Source: CAZAQK01 sp964535825 (GTDB lineage Bacteria > Pseudomonadota > Alphaproteobacteria > Rickettsiales > SXRF01). Taken from it: DNA of 64,000 bases. Below, piece by piece: positions 25,704-34,695 of the stretch; the first letter of the stretch is position 1; each line of letters opens with the position of its first letter. The stretch is from NCBI GenBank assembly GCA_964535825.1, contig CAZHUC010000008.1, forward strand, positions 1 through 64,000, in the 5' to 3' direction. The position numbers were made by a program, and so were the translations under genes. The notes under the pieces were generated by a model. That model was given only the letters and a program-made list of their open reading frames with translations, was not told where the DNA came from and searched no databases.

Positions 25704-26999
25704 CTACAGCGGTATTCTGATACTAACCCTTAACCCACCTTTGGGCGATTCACCAAGTGAAATGCTGCCGCCATGTGCCTGCACAATGTCACGCGCGATG
25801 GTGAGGCCAAGCCCTACCCCTGCTGCTTTCAGGTTACGCGACACATCAAGCCGGCTGAACGGACGGAATACTTCTTCACGCTTTTCCTCCGGGATGCCTG
25901 CGCCTTCATCATCCACGCGTATCTCGCAATAATTCACCGTCTTTATCAGACTGACATCGCAACGCTTGCCATAACGCAGCGCATTATCGATGAGGTTATG
26001 CATCATGCGACGAAATGCACTTACACGAATACCAGTGGTCACGGCTACAGTTTCCTTCAACACCACATCGACCTTCAGGCGGCGGTAATCTTCCACCACA
26101 TCGGTCAGCAATTCATCGACAGAGATCGGCACGGCCTCTTCCCCGCCTTCACCGCGCACGAAATCCAGATATTCCTGGATCATATGTTCCATCTGCTGCA
26201 CATCATCACGCAGTTCTTTGGTGGAATCATTATCCGGCAGCATCGCGATCTGTAGCTTCATGCGTGTAAGTGGTGTACGCAGATCATGCGAAATGCTCGC
26301 GAGCATTTCGGTGCGTGTACGCACTTGTCTGGAGATACGTTCCTTCATCACAATGAACGCGCGCGCTGCCTTGCGTACTTCACGCGCGCCGTGCGGGCGG
26401 AATCCCGGTACATCCAGGCCACGACCAAAACTATCCGCTGCTTCCGCCAGCCGGTTTATCGGCCGTATTTGATTACGCAGGAAAAGCACCGCGATGATAA
26501 GGAACACGAAGGATACACCTGTCATCCACACAAGGTAAATGATGGTAGTCCGGCTTTCCAGACGCTTCACACTGGCAAGCAGCCTCAGCGTAAAATCAGG
26601 AAAACCGATATGCACTTCGATCACCGCATCGCCGGAGATACGCCGCACGGTAAATGGCAGCGCGATATTCACCTGCATCTGTTCCTGAAATTCCGGATAC
26701 ACATCCGACGTGCGCACCTCATCAAATGCAGCCTTGGGTTCTACCGTAACTGCGATGCCGGTCGCGCTTTCAAAATCTGTGATGAATTTCTCGTGAAGAT
26801 CTTTAGGCAGTGTTTCCAGCTGCGTAGCAAGAAATGACATTTCCCCCGCCAGCGCATAACTTAAATAGCGCGTTACATTATCCCAGTGACGGCTGAAGAA
26901 GATATGCGCCATCACAAGCTGGATAAGTACCGTGGGCAGTACCAGGATCAACAATACGCGACCAAACAAACTTTTAGGCAGAAGTTTTTTTCCTATCAT
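25704..26999 (-). CDS. EnvZ-type sensor histidine kinase
   Basis: 431 residues from the ATG at 26999, chosen because it overlaps the stop of the response regulator gene as ATGA. Layout: membrane helix at about 11-33, periplasmic sensor to about 150, second helix near 153-176, HAMP linker, HisKA with phosphoacceptor His in ASISHDLRTPLTRMK, and HATPase with N-box MMHNLIDNALRYGK, G1 DDEGAGIP and G2 GVGLGLTIARD. The stimulus is unknown; EnvZ-like kinases often sense osmotic or envelope conditions. It pairs with the OmpR-type regulator encoded just upstream. Confidence 0.93.
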   Translation of the reverse strand: MIGKKLLPKSLFGRVLLILVLPTVLIQLVMAHIFFSRHWDNVTRYLSYALAGEMSFLATQLETLPKDLHEKFITDFESATGIAVTVEPKAAFDEVRTSDVYPEFQEQMQVNIALPFTVRRISGDAVIEVHIGFPDFTLRLLASVKRLESRTTIIYLVWMTGVSFVFLIIAVLFLRNQIRPINRLAEAADSFGRGLDVPGFRPHGAREVRKAARAFIVMKERISRQVRTRTEMLASISHDLRTPLTRMKLQIAMLPDNDSTKELRDDVQQMEHMIQEYLDFVRGEGGEEAVPISVDELLTDVVEDYRRLKVDVVLKETVAVTTGIRVSAFRRMMHNLIDNALRYGKRCDVSLIKTVNYCEIRVDDEGAGIPEEKREEVFRPFSRLDVSRNLKAAGVGLGLTIARDIVQAHGGSISLGESPKGGLRVSIRIPL

Positions 27000-27697
27000 G
27001 CCGCCTGCTCCTGCCATGTACCATACAGCACATAGCCAGCGCCGCGCATGGTTTGCAGATGCACGGGCTTGCCTTCATTCTCACCAATTTTTTTGCGCAG
27101 GCGTGTGATCTGCACATCGATGCTGCGTTCATTGGCAGTGCCAGGAATGGCTTGCGCTAGCTGCTCACGGCTTACTGGTTTCCCCACACCTTCTGCCAAT
27201 ACTTTCAAGAGCAATGCTTCACTGGATGTCAGGTGAATGATCTCATCACCACGCATCAATTGATTGGCCGATACATCAAAACTGAAATCACCAAATTTCA
27301 ATATGCGCTTTGTCTCGCGCATAGAAGCTTTGCGGCGCAAGATGGCATTGAGGCGAAGCACCAGCTCTTTAGGTTCGAACGGTTTTGGCAGGTAATCATC
27401 CGCGCCTGTTTCAAGCCCTAAGATACGATCTTCCACTTCGCCCATGGCAGAAAGCATGAGCACCGGTGTATCATTCTTGCCCCTGAATGAGGCAAGCAGA
27501 TCAAGGCCTGTTTCTTCTGGCATCATCACGTCCAGCACCACCACGTCAAAAATGAAACATTCCATTTTACGACGCGCTTCCTTCGCGCTGGCAACCGTGG
27601 TGACCAAAAAATTCTGCTCGCCAAGGAATTTTCCCAGAAGCGCCCGCAGGCGATCATCATCATCCACTACCAGTATATGTGCTTTTTCTTGATTCAT
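26996..27697 (-). CDS. OmpR-family response regulator
   Basis: 233 residues. The receiver shows VVDDDDRLRALL, the phosphoacceptor in DVVVLDVMMPEETG and Lys in DYLPKPFEPKEL. The winged helix has LTSSEALLLKVLAEGVGKPVSREQL and SIDVQITRLRKKIGE. It is the likely partner of the downstream histidine kinase (4-bp ATGA overlap). It starts 2 bp after the smr stop, so it is part of the minus-strand operon running from the Tim44 gene to cca. Confidence 0.94.
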   Translation of the reverse strand: MNQEKAHILVVDDDDRLRALLGKFLGEQNFLVTTVASAKEARRKMECFIFDVVVLDVMMPEETGLDLLASFRGKNDTPVLMLSAMGEVEDRILGLETGADDYLPKPFEPKELVLRLNAILRRKASMRETKRILKFGDFSFDVSANQLMRGDEIIHLTSSEALLLKVLAEGVGKPVSREQLAQAIPGTANERSIDVQITRLRKKIGENEGKPVHLQTMRGAGYVLYGTWQEQAA

Positions 27698-27699
27698 AG

Positions 27700-28245
27700 T
27701 TACCGTTTGCGCCGCAATAATACATAAAATGCACCGCTGCCGCCATGTTTCGCTTTTGCCCCATCAAAGGCCAGTATGTATGGCCTTATATCTGGCTCTG
27801 ACAGCCAATCCGGGAAGGAGTCACGCAATACGCCGCCTCGTGCATCGCCTTCCTTGCGGAATGTACCCTTGCCGGTGATTATCAGAAGGAAACGGCTGCC
27901 CCGGCCATAATGCATCGCTACAAAATCCGCTACCTTCGCCCGCGCCTCGTCACGCGTGAAGCCGTGCAGGTCCAGCCTGCCATCCATATCCATCTCGCCT
28001 TTGCGGAAACGCTCCTGAGTGTTCCTGTCGATACCAACATATTCGCCTTTGCCAATATCCAACAATTCACTATAGGGGATGGAGGGACGCGCTTTGCTGG
28101 AAGCGTCCTGCTGTTTGCGTACTGTTTTTGTTTTGGTAGCTTCGCGGCTGCGTTTCTTTATCGGTTTATCAGCACGCGTTATTTCTTCCCACAAATCTTT
28201 CTCATCGGGGGTCATATCACGCGAGCCTGATTTTTTCTTCGTCAT
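27700..28245 (-). CDS. Smr-domain protein
   Basis: 181 residues: a Lys/Arg-rich N terminus, then a C-terminal Smr domain from about residue 88 with LDLHGFTRDEA, FVAMHYGRGSRFLLIITGKG and AKAKHGGSGAFYVLL. Smr domains bind and often nick nucleic acids, as in MutS2. Stand-alone alphaproteobacterial versions occur regularly next to mltA, as here. Start and mltA stop overlap by one base. Confidence 0.92.
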   Translation of the reverse strand: MTKKKSGSRDMTPDEKDLWEEITRADKPIKKRSREATKTKTVRKQQDASSKARPSIPYSELLDIGKGEYVGIDRNTQERFRKGEMDMDGRLDLHGFTRDEARAKVADFVAMHYGRGSRFLLIITGKGTFRKEGDARGGVLRDSFPDWLSEPDIRPYILAFDGAKAKHGGSGAFYVLLRRKR

Positions 28246-29351
28246 TATTGCTTCAGCTGGGCTGCCGCTTCTTTGGGAACAAGCAAACTATAACTGCCCT
28301 TTGATTTCATATAGCCAGCGTAATACTCGGCCATATCGCCTGCGCCGAAGAATACGTCACCACGCACAGGCCCACGGATCGCACCACCTGTATCCTGCGC
28401 GATGACGATACGATTGAATATGACAGGATCACGCTGTGGCTCAGCAGGAAGTTCCGTCTCTAAATATAAAGGCAGACCATACGGGATGTATTTGCTGTCT
28501 ACCGCCAGCGTACGTTGCGGCGTTACCGGTACACCGACAGAACCGATCGGCCCTTCACCTTCAACCTTGCGGAAGAATACATAAGACGGATTGCGTTGCA
28601 TCATAGGAAAGGCCTGGTCGCGGTTCTTATACAGCCATTGGCGAATGGTGAAGAAATTGATGTTATCTTTATCCAGCAGATTTTCATCACGCATCAACTT
28701 CCCTATTGCTACATAAGGATGGCCATTCTGGTCAGCATAACCGATGCGCACTTCCTTTCCGTTCATTAGGCGGATACGTCCACTGCCCTGTATCTGCATG
28801 AAGAACAGCATCACCGGATCATCCACCCAGATAAGTTCAAGCTTCTTGCCGACTAGTGCGCCATTGTCGATGGCGGCCCTGTCCAGATACGGCTTGTTGT
28901 TCTTGAGATCGTCCGGTGCGGAGTATAACGGATACTGGAAATCACCGCCCCTGCGGATAGCGCCATACAGCACCGGCTCGTAATAACCTGTGAATAATCC
29001 GGTTTCCTTGCCATTATTATTGACCCTGAATGGCGTGAACCGGTTTTCAAAGAATGCTTTTGCTTTTTCTGGCTGCGTTATTGCATTCTTTGCATCCGCG
29101 CAGAGTGATTGCCAGACGGAAGAGTCGATCGCGATGTTACTTTCTTTTGCCAGCACAGAAGGTTTTTTTGCCAGTGCATCGCAGGATCTCAGAAATACGG
29201 CGAGTGCTTCCGAATGATTCTCTTGTTGCCAACCGGCAAGCGTATCAAACGTTATTTCGCGCGCGCCGAATTTATCCTTGGGCGCAAACAGACTACACGC
29301 GCTGCACATGGCCAGCGCCAATAATGCGGCGAAGCGGTAAAGTTTCGACAT
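28245..29351 (-). CDS. mltA: Membrane-bound lytic murein transglycosylase A
   Basis: Cleaves peptidoglycan glycan strands with formation of 1,6-anhydromuramic ends. 368 residues with a lipoprotein-type signal (ALLALAMCSACS; the lipid-bearing Cys is at about 16 or 19). MltA domains: FTGYYEPVLYGAIRRGG, VDDPVMLFFMQIQGSGRI, then the 3D domain with AQDTGGAIRGPVRGDVFFGAG, where the catalytic Asp sits. It probably anchors to the outer membrane. One-base overlaps with both neighbours indicate an operon. Confidence 0.96.
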   Translation of the reverse strand: MSKLYRFAALLALAMCSACSLFAPKDKFGAREITFDTLAGWQQENHSEALAVFLRSCDALAKKPSVLAKESNIAIDSSVWQSLCADAKNAITQPEKAKAFFENRFTPFRVNNNGKETGLFTGYYEPVLYGAIRRGGDFQYPLYSAPDDLKNNKPYLDRAAIDNGALVGKKLELIWVDDPVMLFFMQIQGSGRIRLMNGKEVRIGYADQNGHPYVAIGKLMRDENLLDKDNINFFTIRQWLYKNRDQAFPMMQRNPSYVFFRKVEGEGPIGSVGVPVTPQRTLAVDSKYIPYGLPLYLETELPAEPQRDPVIFNRIVIAQDTGGAIRGPVRGDVFFGAGDMAEYYAGYMKSKGSYSLLVPKEAAAQLKQ

Positions 29352-30031
29352 CAGGTCTCAATGATTTTCCAGTTGGGGTTTTTGGAGGTCACGTCACGCT
29401 CGAACATCCATTCGCTTTCAACTGTCTGGGTCTCGGAAGCATCGCCACCGACAATCTTACCTTCAGCATCCCGTTCCACCGTGATCTGTTCACTGGTGAA
29501 TTTAACGCCCATACGCGCTGCATTGCCAACGAGTTTCGCCTGCACAAGTTCACGGCCTGTGACCGCCACCAGTGTGGTCTCTTCCTTGTTCTCCTGTTCG
29601 CTGCGCTTTTCGAGCTCGCGGCTGAATTCTTCATATACGCTTTCAGAAAGCAGCATTTTCAGTGTTTCCGTATCCCCTTTGGCGAAGGCATCGAACACCA
29701 TTTCAAAGGCCATTTTCGCACCATCCATGAACTGGGTGACATTGAACTGCGGATCTTTTGCCTTAATATCTTTTACATATTGAGTGATTATCGGATCTTT
29801 CACCGCGGCCATGAACGGGTCTGACTCTTCTTTGGCCCTTGTTTTGAGGATCTTATCCTGCAATTGCACCACCGTGTCCTTACGCTCCGGCACAACCTCT
29901 TGTTGTTTCTTGAAGAATTGCGGATTATCGTGGCCGCTATTTTGCCCCAGCACGTTGCGAAGCCTGAGTAATATAAAACCTGCGATCAGTGCGATTATGA
30001 CGATATCTGCGTAGGGTATGCCTTCTGACAT
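29351..30031 (-). CDS. Tim44-domain membrane protein
   Basis: 226 residues: an N-terminal membrane helix (ADIVIIALIAGFILLRL at about 8-24) followed by the conserved RNVLGQ, a charged linker, and a Tim44-like C-terminal domain from about 70. It contains MDGAKMAFEMVFDAFAKGD and repeated beta strands ending in VESEWMFERDVTSKNPNWKI. Alphaproteobacterial homologues (TimA) have been linked to membrane-protein handling; function here is inferred. It is divergent from secB by 88 bp, which is the standard arrangement in the class. Confidence 0.9.
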   Translation of the reverse strand: MSEGIPYADIVIIALIAGFILLRLRNVLGQNSGHDNPQFFKKQQEVVPERKDTVVQLQDKILKTRAKEESDPFMAAVKDPIITQYVKDIKAKDPQFNVTQFMDGAKMAFEMVFDAFAKGDTETLKMLLSESVYEEFSRELEKRSEQENKEETTLVAVTGRELVQAKLVGNAARMGVKFTSEQITVERDAEGKIVGGDASETQTVESEWMFERDVTSKNPNWKIIET

Positions 30032-30119
30032 TGACGTTCCTCTGAATTATTTAATGACCATCTTCACTTTTTTGTATATATGCAGCATAAATACATTTTC
30101 CCAGTGAAGGAATCAAATA

Positions 30120-30584
30120 ATGAGCGCAACCAATAACCCACAAACACCGAACACTCAGAGCTTTGCCGTAAAAGGCCAATATATTAAGGATCTTTCATTC
30201 GAAAACCCGAATTCGCCGCATAGCCTGCTGGCCAGTAACGCTAAACCGTCCATCGATGTGAATGTCGATCTCAAAGCACAGAAACTTCAGGACGATATCT
30301 ATGAGATGACACTGCAGATCTCGGCACGCGCGACCGCTGAAGCCAGCACATTGTTCCTTATAGAACTTGCCTATGCTGGTATTTTCCATCTGGTAAACAT
30401 TCCTGAAGATCGTTTGGAATCTGTGATACTCATCGACTGCCCATTCGTGCTCTTCCCGTTCGCACGCCGTGTCATCGCTGACATCACGCGCGATGGTGGA
30501 TTCCCGCCATTGATGCTTGATCCTATTGATTTCCATGCGCTTTATAAGCAAAATAAATCGCGTCAGGTAGCAACTGCGAGTTAA
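30120..30584 (+). CDS. secB: Protein-export chaperone SecB
   Basis: Cytosolic chaperone that keeps preproteins unfolded and delivers them to SecA. 154 residues with the family features: QYIKDLSFENPNSP near residue 20, EMTLQISARA, LIELAYAGIF, LIDCPFVLFPFARRVI and DITRDGGFPPLMLDPIDFHALY. GAAGG lies about 9 bases upstream of the ATG. Monocistronic by appearance. Confidence 0.97.
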   Translation: MSATNNPQTPNTQSFAVKGQYIKDLSFENPNSPHSLLASNAKPSIDVNVDLKAQKLQDDIYEMTLQISARATAEASTLFLIELAYAGIFHLVNIPEDRLESVILIDCPFVLFPFARRVIADITRDGGFPPLMLDPIDFHALYKQNKSRQVATAS

Positions 30585-30826
30585 CAGCCACTTACCATCT
30601 GTGGCAAACAAGCATCAGTAGTACACTAATATTCAGCCCAGTCTGTAAATTATCTCTTACGGCAACAGTGTATCTAGTTGATATATATGTATATTATACA
30701 TGATGCGCTGAGTTATCCCTTTGAAAAATAGGGTTTGCCTTTATATGGGTTTTCCATTATTTTCCCGACTCATAGAGTTATTCCCGTAGCTTACTATTTT
30801 AACTAATTAAAAAGGATGGAATGCCC

Positions 30827-31387
30827 ATGATGAATTTGAAAAAAGCGTGCATGCTGGTCACTGCTTGTGTAATGCTTGCACCGGCTGCATTTGCTTCGCA
30901 CCACGTACAGGATGTTGTAAAAGACGAGCGTGGTAATGTTGTAATGAATACCTTCGGTAACTGCGTTCTCACCAAGTGGGAAGCAGCTTCTGACGAATGT
31001 CTCGGTGATGGCCTGCAACTCAGCAAAGAGCAGCGCACTGTATACTTTGATTTCAACAAATCTACCTTGAACTCAAAAGAAAAAGCTAAGCTCGATACGC
31101 TTGCTTCTGTTGTTCGTTCTTCAAGCTCTGTTGAAAGCGTTGATATCGTTGGTTTTGCTGACATGATCGGCACTTCAAGCTACAACAAGCAGCTGTCTCT
31201 CCGCCGCGCTAACACGGTAAAATCTTACCTCGCGTCTAAAGGTCTCAAGACCCGTAACGCTCGTGTTGAAGCAATGGGCGACAAGATGCCTATCACCAAA
31301 TGCGATCCTAACCAGCCACGCGCAGACCTGATTGCCTGCCTTGCTGCAGACCGTCGCGTTGAAGTACAGCTGAACGTTAAGAAGTAA
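30827..31387 (+). CDS. OmpA-family outer-membrane protein
   Basis: 186 residues: signal peptide (ACMLVTACVMLAPAAFA, cleaved near residue 21), a short linker with two Cys, then an OmpA C-terminal peptidoglycan-binding domain from about 75. That domain has VYFDFNKSTLNSKEKAKLD, VDIVGFADMIGTSSYNKQL and SLRRANTVKSYL. The Asp and Arg that contact diaminopimelate in this family are present. There is no beta-barrel. Codon use is strongly biased, suggesting high expression. ATGs at 30821, 30827 and 30830 compete; AAAGGA spacing favours 30827. A strong terminator follows. Confidence 0.9.
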   Translation: MMNLKKACMLVTACVMLAPAAFASHHVQDVVKDERGNVVMNTFGNCVLTKWEAASDECLGDGLQLSKEQRTVYFDFNKSTLNSKEKAKLDTLASVVRSSSSVESVDIVGFADMIGTSSYNKQLSLRRANTVKSYLASKGLKTRNARVEAMGDKMPITKCDPNQPRADLIACLAADRRVEVQLNVKK

Positions 31388-31410
31388 TCTTAACTGCTAG
31401 CTTCAAAGAA

Positions 31411-31440
31411 AAGGCCTCCCAGCTGGGAGGCCTTTTTTGT
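31411..31440 (+). terminator. Rho-independent terminator after the OmpA-like gene
   Basis: A perfect inverted repeat (GGCCTCCC / GGGAGGCC around AGCT, 31413-31432) is extended by A/T pairs and followed by TTTTTTG. It may serve both directions, as AA pairs with TT on the outside and dnaQ ends convergently at 31461. Confidence 0.9.
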
Positions 31441-31460
31441 TTGTCTATCAACTTGAATTA

Positions 31461-32147
31461 TTAGGCAGATTCTTCCCAAATCGGGTTCTTTATCTTGCGG
31501 ATCAGCTCTGCATGTGCCGCCAGCTCTTCCTCAGAGACCGGGAAGTTGCGTGCTTCCAGCACCTGCGTTTGTTTTTCAGCCTGCTGGATTACCTGAACAT
31601 TGACTGTAGCACTACTATCGAGCCCAAGGGTCGACTGTCTGCCGCCCAATAATTCAAGATACACCTCTGCCAAAAGTTCTGCATCCAGCAAAGCACCATG
31701 TTTTGTTCGCGCTGACAGGTCGATATTGAAGCGACGGCACAGCGCATCCAGGCTCGCTGGAGATCCTGGGAATTTCTTGCGTGCCACCATCACGGTATCA
31801 AGTGCCCTGCTCATCGGAAGCGGTGCAAACCCCACCCTCTCCAGCTCTGCATTGATAAACCGCATATCGAAGGAGGCATTATGGATAACCAACTGAGAAT
31901 CGGCGATGAATTCGATGAACTTATCTACAACCTCGGCGAACACGGGCTTGGTTTTTAGGAACTCACCTGACAAGCCATGAATGCGAAAAGCCTCATCCGG
32001 CATGTCACGTTCCGGGTTGAGATAGGTATGAAAATTCTCACCGGTAGGTATGCCGCGATGCAGCTCAACGCAGCCAATCTCTACCACGCGATGACCACTT
32101 AATGGATCAACGCCGGTGGTTTCTGTATCAAGCACTATCTCACGCAA
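31461..32147 (-). CDS. dnaQ: DNA polymerase III epsilon subunit (3'-5' proofreading exonuclease)
   Basis: 228 residues from a TTG start (AAGGAT upstream). DEDDh exonuclease motifs: ExoI VLDTETTG, ExoII QLVIHNASFDMRFIN, and ExoIII with KHGALLDAELLAEVYLEL. The C-terminal tail likely binds the polymerase alpha subunit. It overlaps coaE by 8 bp and ends the ppsR-aroE-coaE-dnaQ unit next to the putative origin. Confidence 0.96.
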   Translation of the reverse strand: MREIVLDTETTGVDPLSGHRVVEIGCVELHRGIPTGENFHTYLNPERDMPDEAFRIHGLSGEFLKTKPVFAEVVDKFIEFIADSQLVIHNASFDMRFINAELERVGFAPLPMSRALDTVMVARKKFPGSPASLDALCRRFNIDLSARTKHGALLDAELLAEVYLELLGGRQSTLGLDSSATVNVQVIQQAEKQTQVLEARNFPVSEEELAAHAELIRKIKNPIWEESA

Positions 32148-32730
32148 GGCACATATCCTTCATAAAGGTCTTTACTATCCTGAAACTATGCGCCTTGCCC
32201 AGTCCCGTGGCAATGATTAAATCTGCACCTGCGCGTTTACTTGCATCACTCATCTGCCCATCTAAAATGTCCAGGAATTTCTCTTCTGTCATACCTGTGC
32301 GGCGCATCACTCGCTGCTTTTGTATGATCGCAGGTGCTGTAGCGACCACGACAATATCGCAGCGCACATCCCCGCCTGTTTCAAAAAGCAGCGGTATATC
32401 AAGCACTACGACCTTTGCGCCAAGGCGCTTGTTCTTTTTGATAAAACGATTTTCGATGCTGATCACACGCGGATGCAGGATCGCTTCCAGCTGCAGGCGT
32501 TTCTTTTCGTTCGAGAATACAGATTGTCCAAGCAAGCGGCGATTCACCTTGCCGGATTCCATCGCTTCCGGAAAATGCTTCCTGATCTGGGCAATGATCT
32601 GTTGGTCTGAGGCAAGTAATGCATGCACGATCGCATCAGCATTACAAACTTTTGCACCGAGCGCAGCAAATTGTGATGCCACCGTGGACTTTCCCATGCC
32701 GATGCTGCCAGTGACACCTACGACTATCAT
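32140..32730 (-). CDS. coaE: Dephospho-CoA kinase
   Basis: Last step of coenzyme A synthesis. 196 residues from the ATG at 32730, which overlaps the aroE stop as ATGA; the open frame upstream is aroE sequence in another frame. P-loop GVTGSIGMGKSTVA, then the substrate segment CNADAIVHALL, HPRVISIE, and VVLDIPLLFETGGDVRCD are all family marks. Confidence 0.96.
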   Translation of the reverse strand: MIVVGVTGSIGMGKSTVASQFAALGAKVCNADAIVHALLASDQQIIAQIRKHFPEAMESGKVNRRLLGQSVFSNEKKRLQLEAILHPRVISIENRFIKKNKRLGAKVVVLDIPLLFETGGDVRCDIVVVATAPAIIQKQRVMRRTGMTEEKFLDILDGQMSDASKRAGADLIIATGLGKAHSFRIVKTFMKDMCLA

Positions 32731-33554
32731 GCAAGGCGCTCCAGCAAGTGTTGTCTTAGCCCTGCACCAACTTCTGGCTTTATACCGAACCATGCTTCAA
32801 AACATGGCACAGCCTGATGCATGAGCATGCCAAGCCCATCAATGATGCCGTTGCCTCGTGTTTTTGCCTGTGTCAGTAGATCGGTCATAAGTGGATTATA
32901 AACAATATCATACACTACTGCATGTCCTAAAATACCTTCCAGAGATAGGTTTAGGGGCTCTTTTCCCTTCATTCCCAATGGGGTAGTATTTACGAGCAGA
33001 TCGCAGTCGGGGAGCAATGCCTCTTTTTTATCCCAGCTGCTGACCATAAGCTTATGAGGAAAGTATGCCGCGAGGCCCTGAGATTTCTTTTTATTACGCG
33101 CGCATAAGGTAATGCGTTCAAAACCATCCATCTCCAGTGCTTTACACACGGCGCGCGCTGCACCTCCTGCCCCTAATACAACCGCATGTCTTTTACGATA
33201 TTGTGTATTGCTCTGCCTGAGATTTTCCAGAAAGCCATACACATCGGTATTGCGGCCGATAAGTTTTCCTGCCGTAACCGTGATTGCATTTACAGCACCC
33301 ACAGCCTGTGCGCTATCATCACATTCATCTATTAGCGGAATGATATTTTCCTTGTGAGGAACAGTGACATTAATCCCTGAATACCCGCTGTCTTTCAGCG
33401 AGCGAATAAAATCACCAAGATCCTGAGGCGCAACCGCTTTAGCTTCGTAGCTACCATTGATATTATATTGCTTCAGCCAATACCCATGCAGGGCTGGTGA
33501 AAGACTTTGCTCAACCGGCCACCCAATAACTGCAACTTTTTTAACAGATCCCAT
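32727..33554 (-). CDS. aroE: Shikimate dehydrogenase
   Basis: NADPH-dependent reduction of 3-dehydroshikimate in aromatic amino acid synthesis. 275 residues from the ATG at 33554. Shikimate-binding SLSPALHGYW, catalytic Lys in INVTVPHKE, NTDVYGFLENL, the nucleotide loop GAGGAARAV and NTTPLGMKG are present. It begins 2 bp after the ppsR stop. In many alphaproteobacteria a maf gene stands between ppsR and aroE; none is present here. Confidence 0.96.
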   Translation of the reverse strand: MGSVKKVAVIGWPVEQSLSPALHGYWLKQYNINGSYEAKAVAPQDLGDFIRSLKDSGYSGINVTVPHKENIIPLIDECDDSAQAVGAVNAITVTAGKLIGRNTDVYGFLENLRQSNTQYRKRHAVVLGAGGAARAVCKALEMDGFERITLCARNKKKSQGLAAYFPHKLMVSSWDKKEALLPDCDLLVNTTPLGMKGKEPLNLSLEGILGHAVVYDIVYNPLMTDLLTQAKTRGNGIIDGLGMLMHQAVPCFEAWFGIKPEVGAGLRQHLLERLA

Positions 33555-33556
33555 CG

Positions 33557-34375
33557 TTACTGGTGTTTTTCCTGGTGCGTTTTTACATACTGAATAATGG
33601 TAGCTGCGGTTTCTTCGACCGAACGCTTTGTAACATCGATCACCGGCCACCTGTTCTTCTGGTACAGCTTGCGCGACTCGGTAATTTCGCGCTGCATATA
33701 TTCCATGTCTACATAGTTGGTGTCGGCTTCCTGATTGATCGATTGCAGGCGTGTTTTGCGGATCTGTTGCAAACGCTCCGGATTAATTGTGAGCCCGACG
33801 ATGAGTGGTTTGGTCAGTGTTTCAAGATTTGGCGGCAGCGGACAATCAAGCACAAACGGCACGTTCGCTGTCTTATATCCTTTATATGCCAGATACATAC
33901 AGGTCGGAGATTTCGAGGTACGCGAGACACCGACAAGAATAATATCGGCATCTTCAAGCTCCCAGTTCCCTTGCCCGTCATCATGCGCCAACGCGTAATT
34001 GATGGCATCCACGCGGGAAAAATAATCTTCGTTGAGTTCGTGCTGACGCCCAGGAAGCGCATGCACTTCCATACCAAGATAGCTGGATAACTCATTCACC
34101 ACATTCGCAAGCACAGCAATGCATGGGAGACCGCGGCGTGCACATTCCAGCTTTAACTTCTCGCGCAGCTCTGTATCCACCAGCGTATACATCACCACAC
34201 CCGGATTTTCATGAATACTTTCAATGACCTTATCAAGTTGCGCTTTGCTTCTCACCAGCGTCCAGTTGAATTCTTCTTCTTGTACATCTTCGAATTGTGC
34301 GATGGCTGCACGCGCAACACTGCTTACCGTTTCGCCGGTAGAATCTGAGACCAGATGTAAATTGAATTTTTTCAT
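33557..34375 (-). CDS. ppsR: Bifunctional kinase/pyrophosphorylase regulating PEP synthase or pyruvate phosphate dikinase
   Basis: 272 residues, DUF299/PSRP family. Begins NLHLVSDSTGETVSSVARA. The P-loop-like GVSRTSKSPTCMYLAYKGYKTANVPFV region is diagnostic (Gly-Val-Ser-Arg-Thr-Ser-Lys at about 150). GLTINPERLQQIR and a C-terminal NRWPVIDVTKRSVEETA follow. It switches PpsA or PpdK off and on by ADP-dependent phosphorylation and phosphate-dependent dephosphorylation of a Thr. Neither target gene is in the window. It faces hemE across the putative origin. Confidence 0.95.
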   Translation of the reverse strand: MKKFNLHLVSDSTGETVSSVARAAIAQFEDVQEEEFNWTLVRSKAQLDKVIESIHENPGVVMYTLVDTELREKLKLECARRGLPCIAVLANVVNELSSYLGMEVHALPGRQHELNEDYFSRVDAINYALAHDDGQGNWELEDADIILVGVSRTSKSPTCMYLAYKGYKTANVPFVLDCPLPPNLETLTKPLIVGLTINPERLQQIRKTRLQSINQEADTNYVDMEYMQREITESRKLYQKNRWPVIDVTKRSVEETAATIIQYVKTHQEKHQ

Positions 34376-34695
34376 GAAGTGTGGAAATCCCTGTGAGTAA
34401 ACACTGATATAAAACCGTGGATAATTTTTATCCCCGATACCTGTTTTTTATCCTGATCAGTTATACCTGTGTGAAATAAAAATTACCGCTAATTTAAAAC
34501 TTGTGGAGAATTATGTTACCCCCCAAATGCACTGAATTATTATTATCTATATTTATTAGATAGTTATATTACCAGTACTAAATTTATCCTCATAGGCTTC
34601 ATATTCCCTTCCCTTGTTGCTAATCTGTGGATAATAAGTAATCCCCAACTTGCACTGCATAACTACTACTACAATCCTTTATTTATATTTTTATT
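34376..34695. other. Putative chromosomal replication origin (oriC)
   Basis: This 320-bp gap between the divergent ppsR and hemE has no ORF. It is markedly AT-rich, especially about 34535-34600. DnaA-box candidates are a perfect TTATCCACA on the minus strand at 34626-34634, a one-mismatch box (minus strand, 34416-34424), another (minus, 34502-34510, TTCTCCACA) and weaker TTATCC-type sites at 34428, 34448 and 34584. A short inverted repeat TATCTA/TAGATA lies at about 34545-34563. Gene orientation flips here: mostly minus to the left, plus to the right. The hemE side is the known origin location in Caulobacter and Rickettsia. Confidence 0.75.

Noticed and set aside
29054..29824. 256-residue plus-strand ORF opposite mltA and the Tim44 gene
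   Set aside because: It crosses two well-supported genes on the other strand and its translation has no recognisable domain.
33651..34090. Plus-strand ORFs opposite ppsR near the origin
   Set aside because: They mirror ppsR and have no start signals or domain content.
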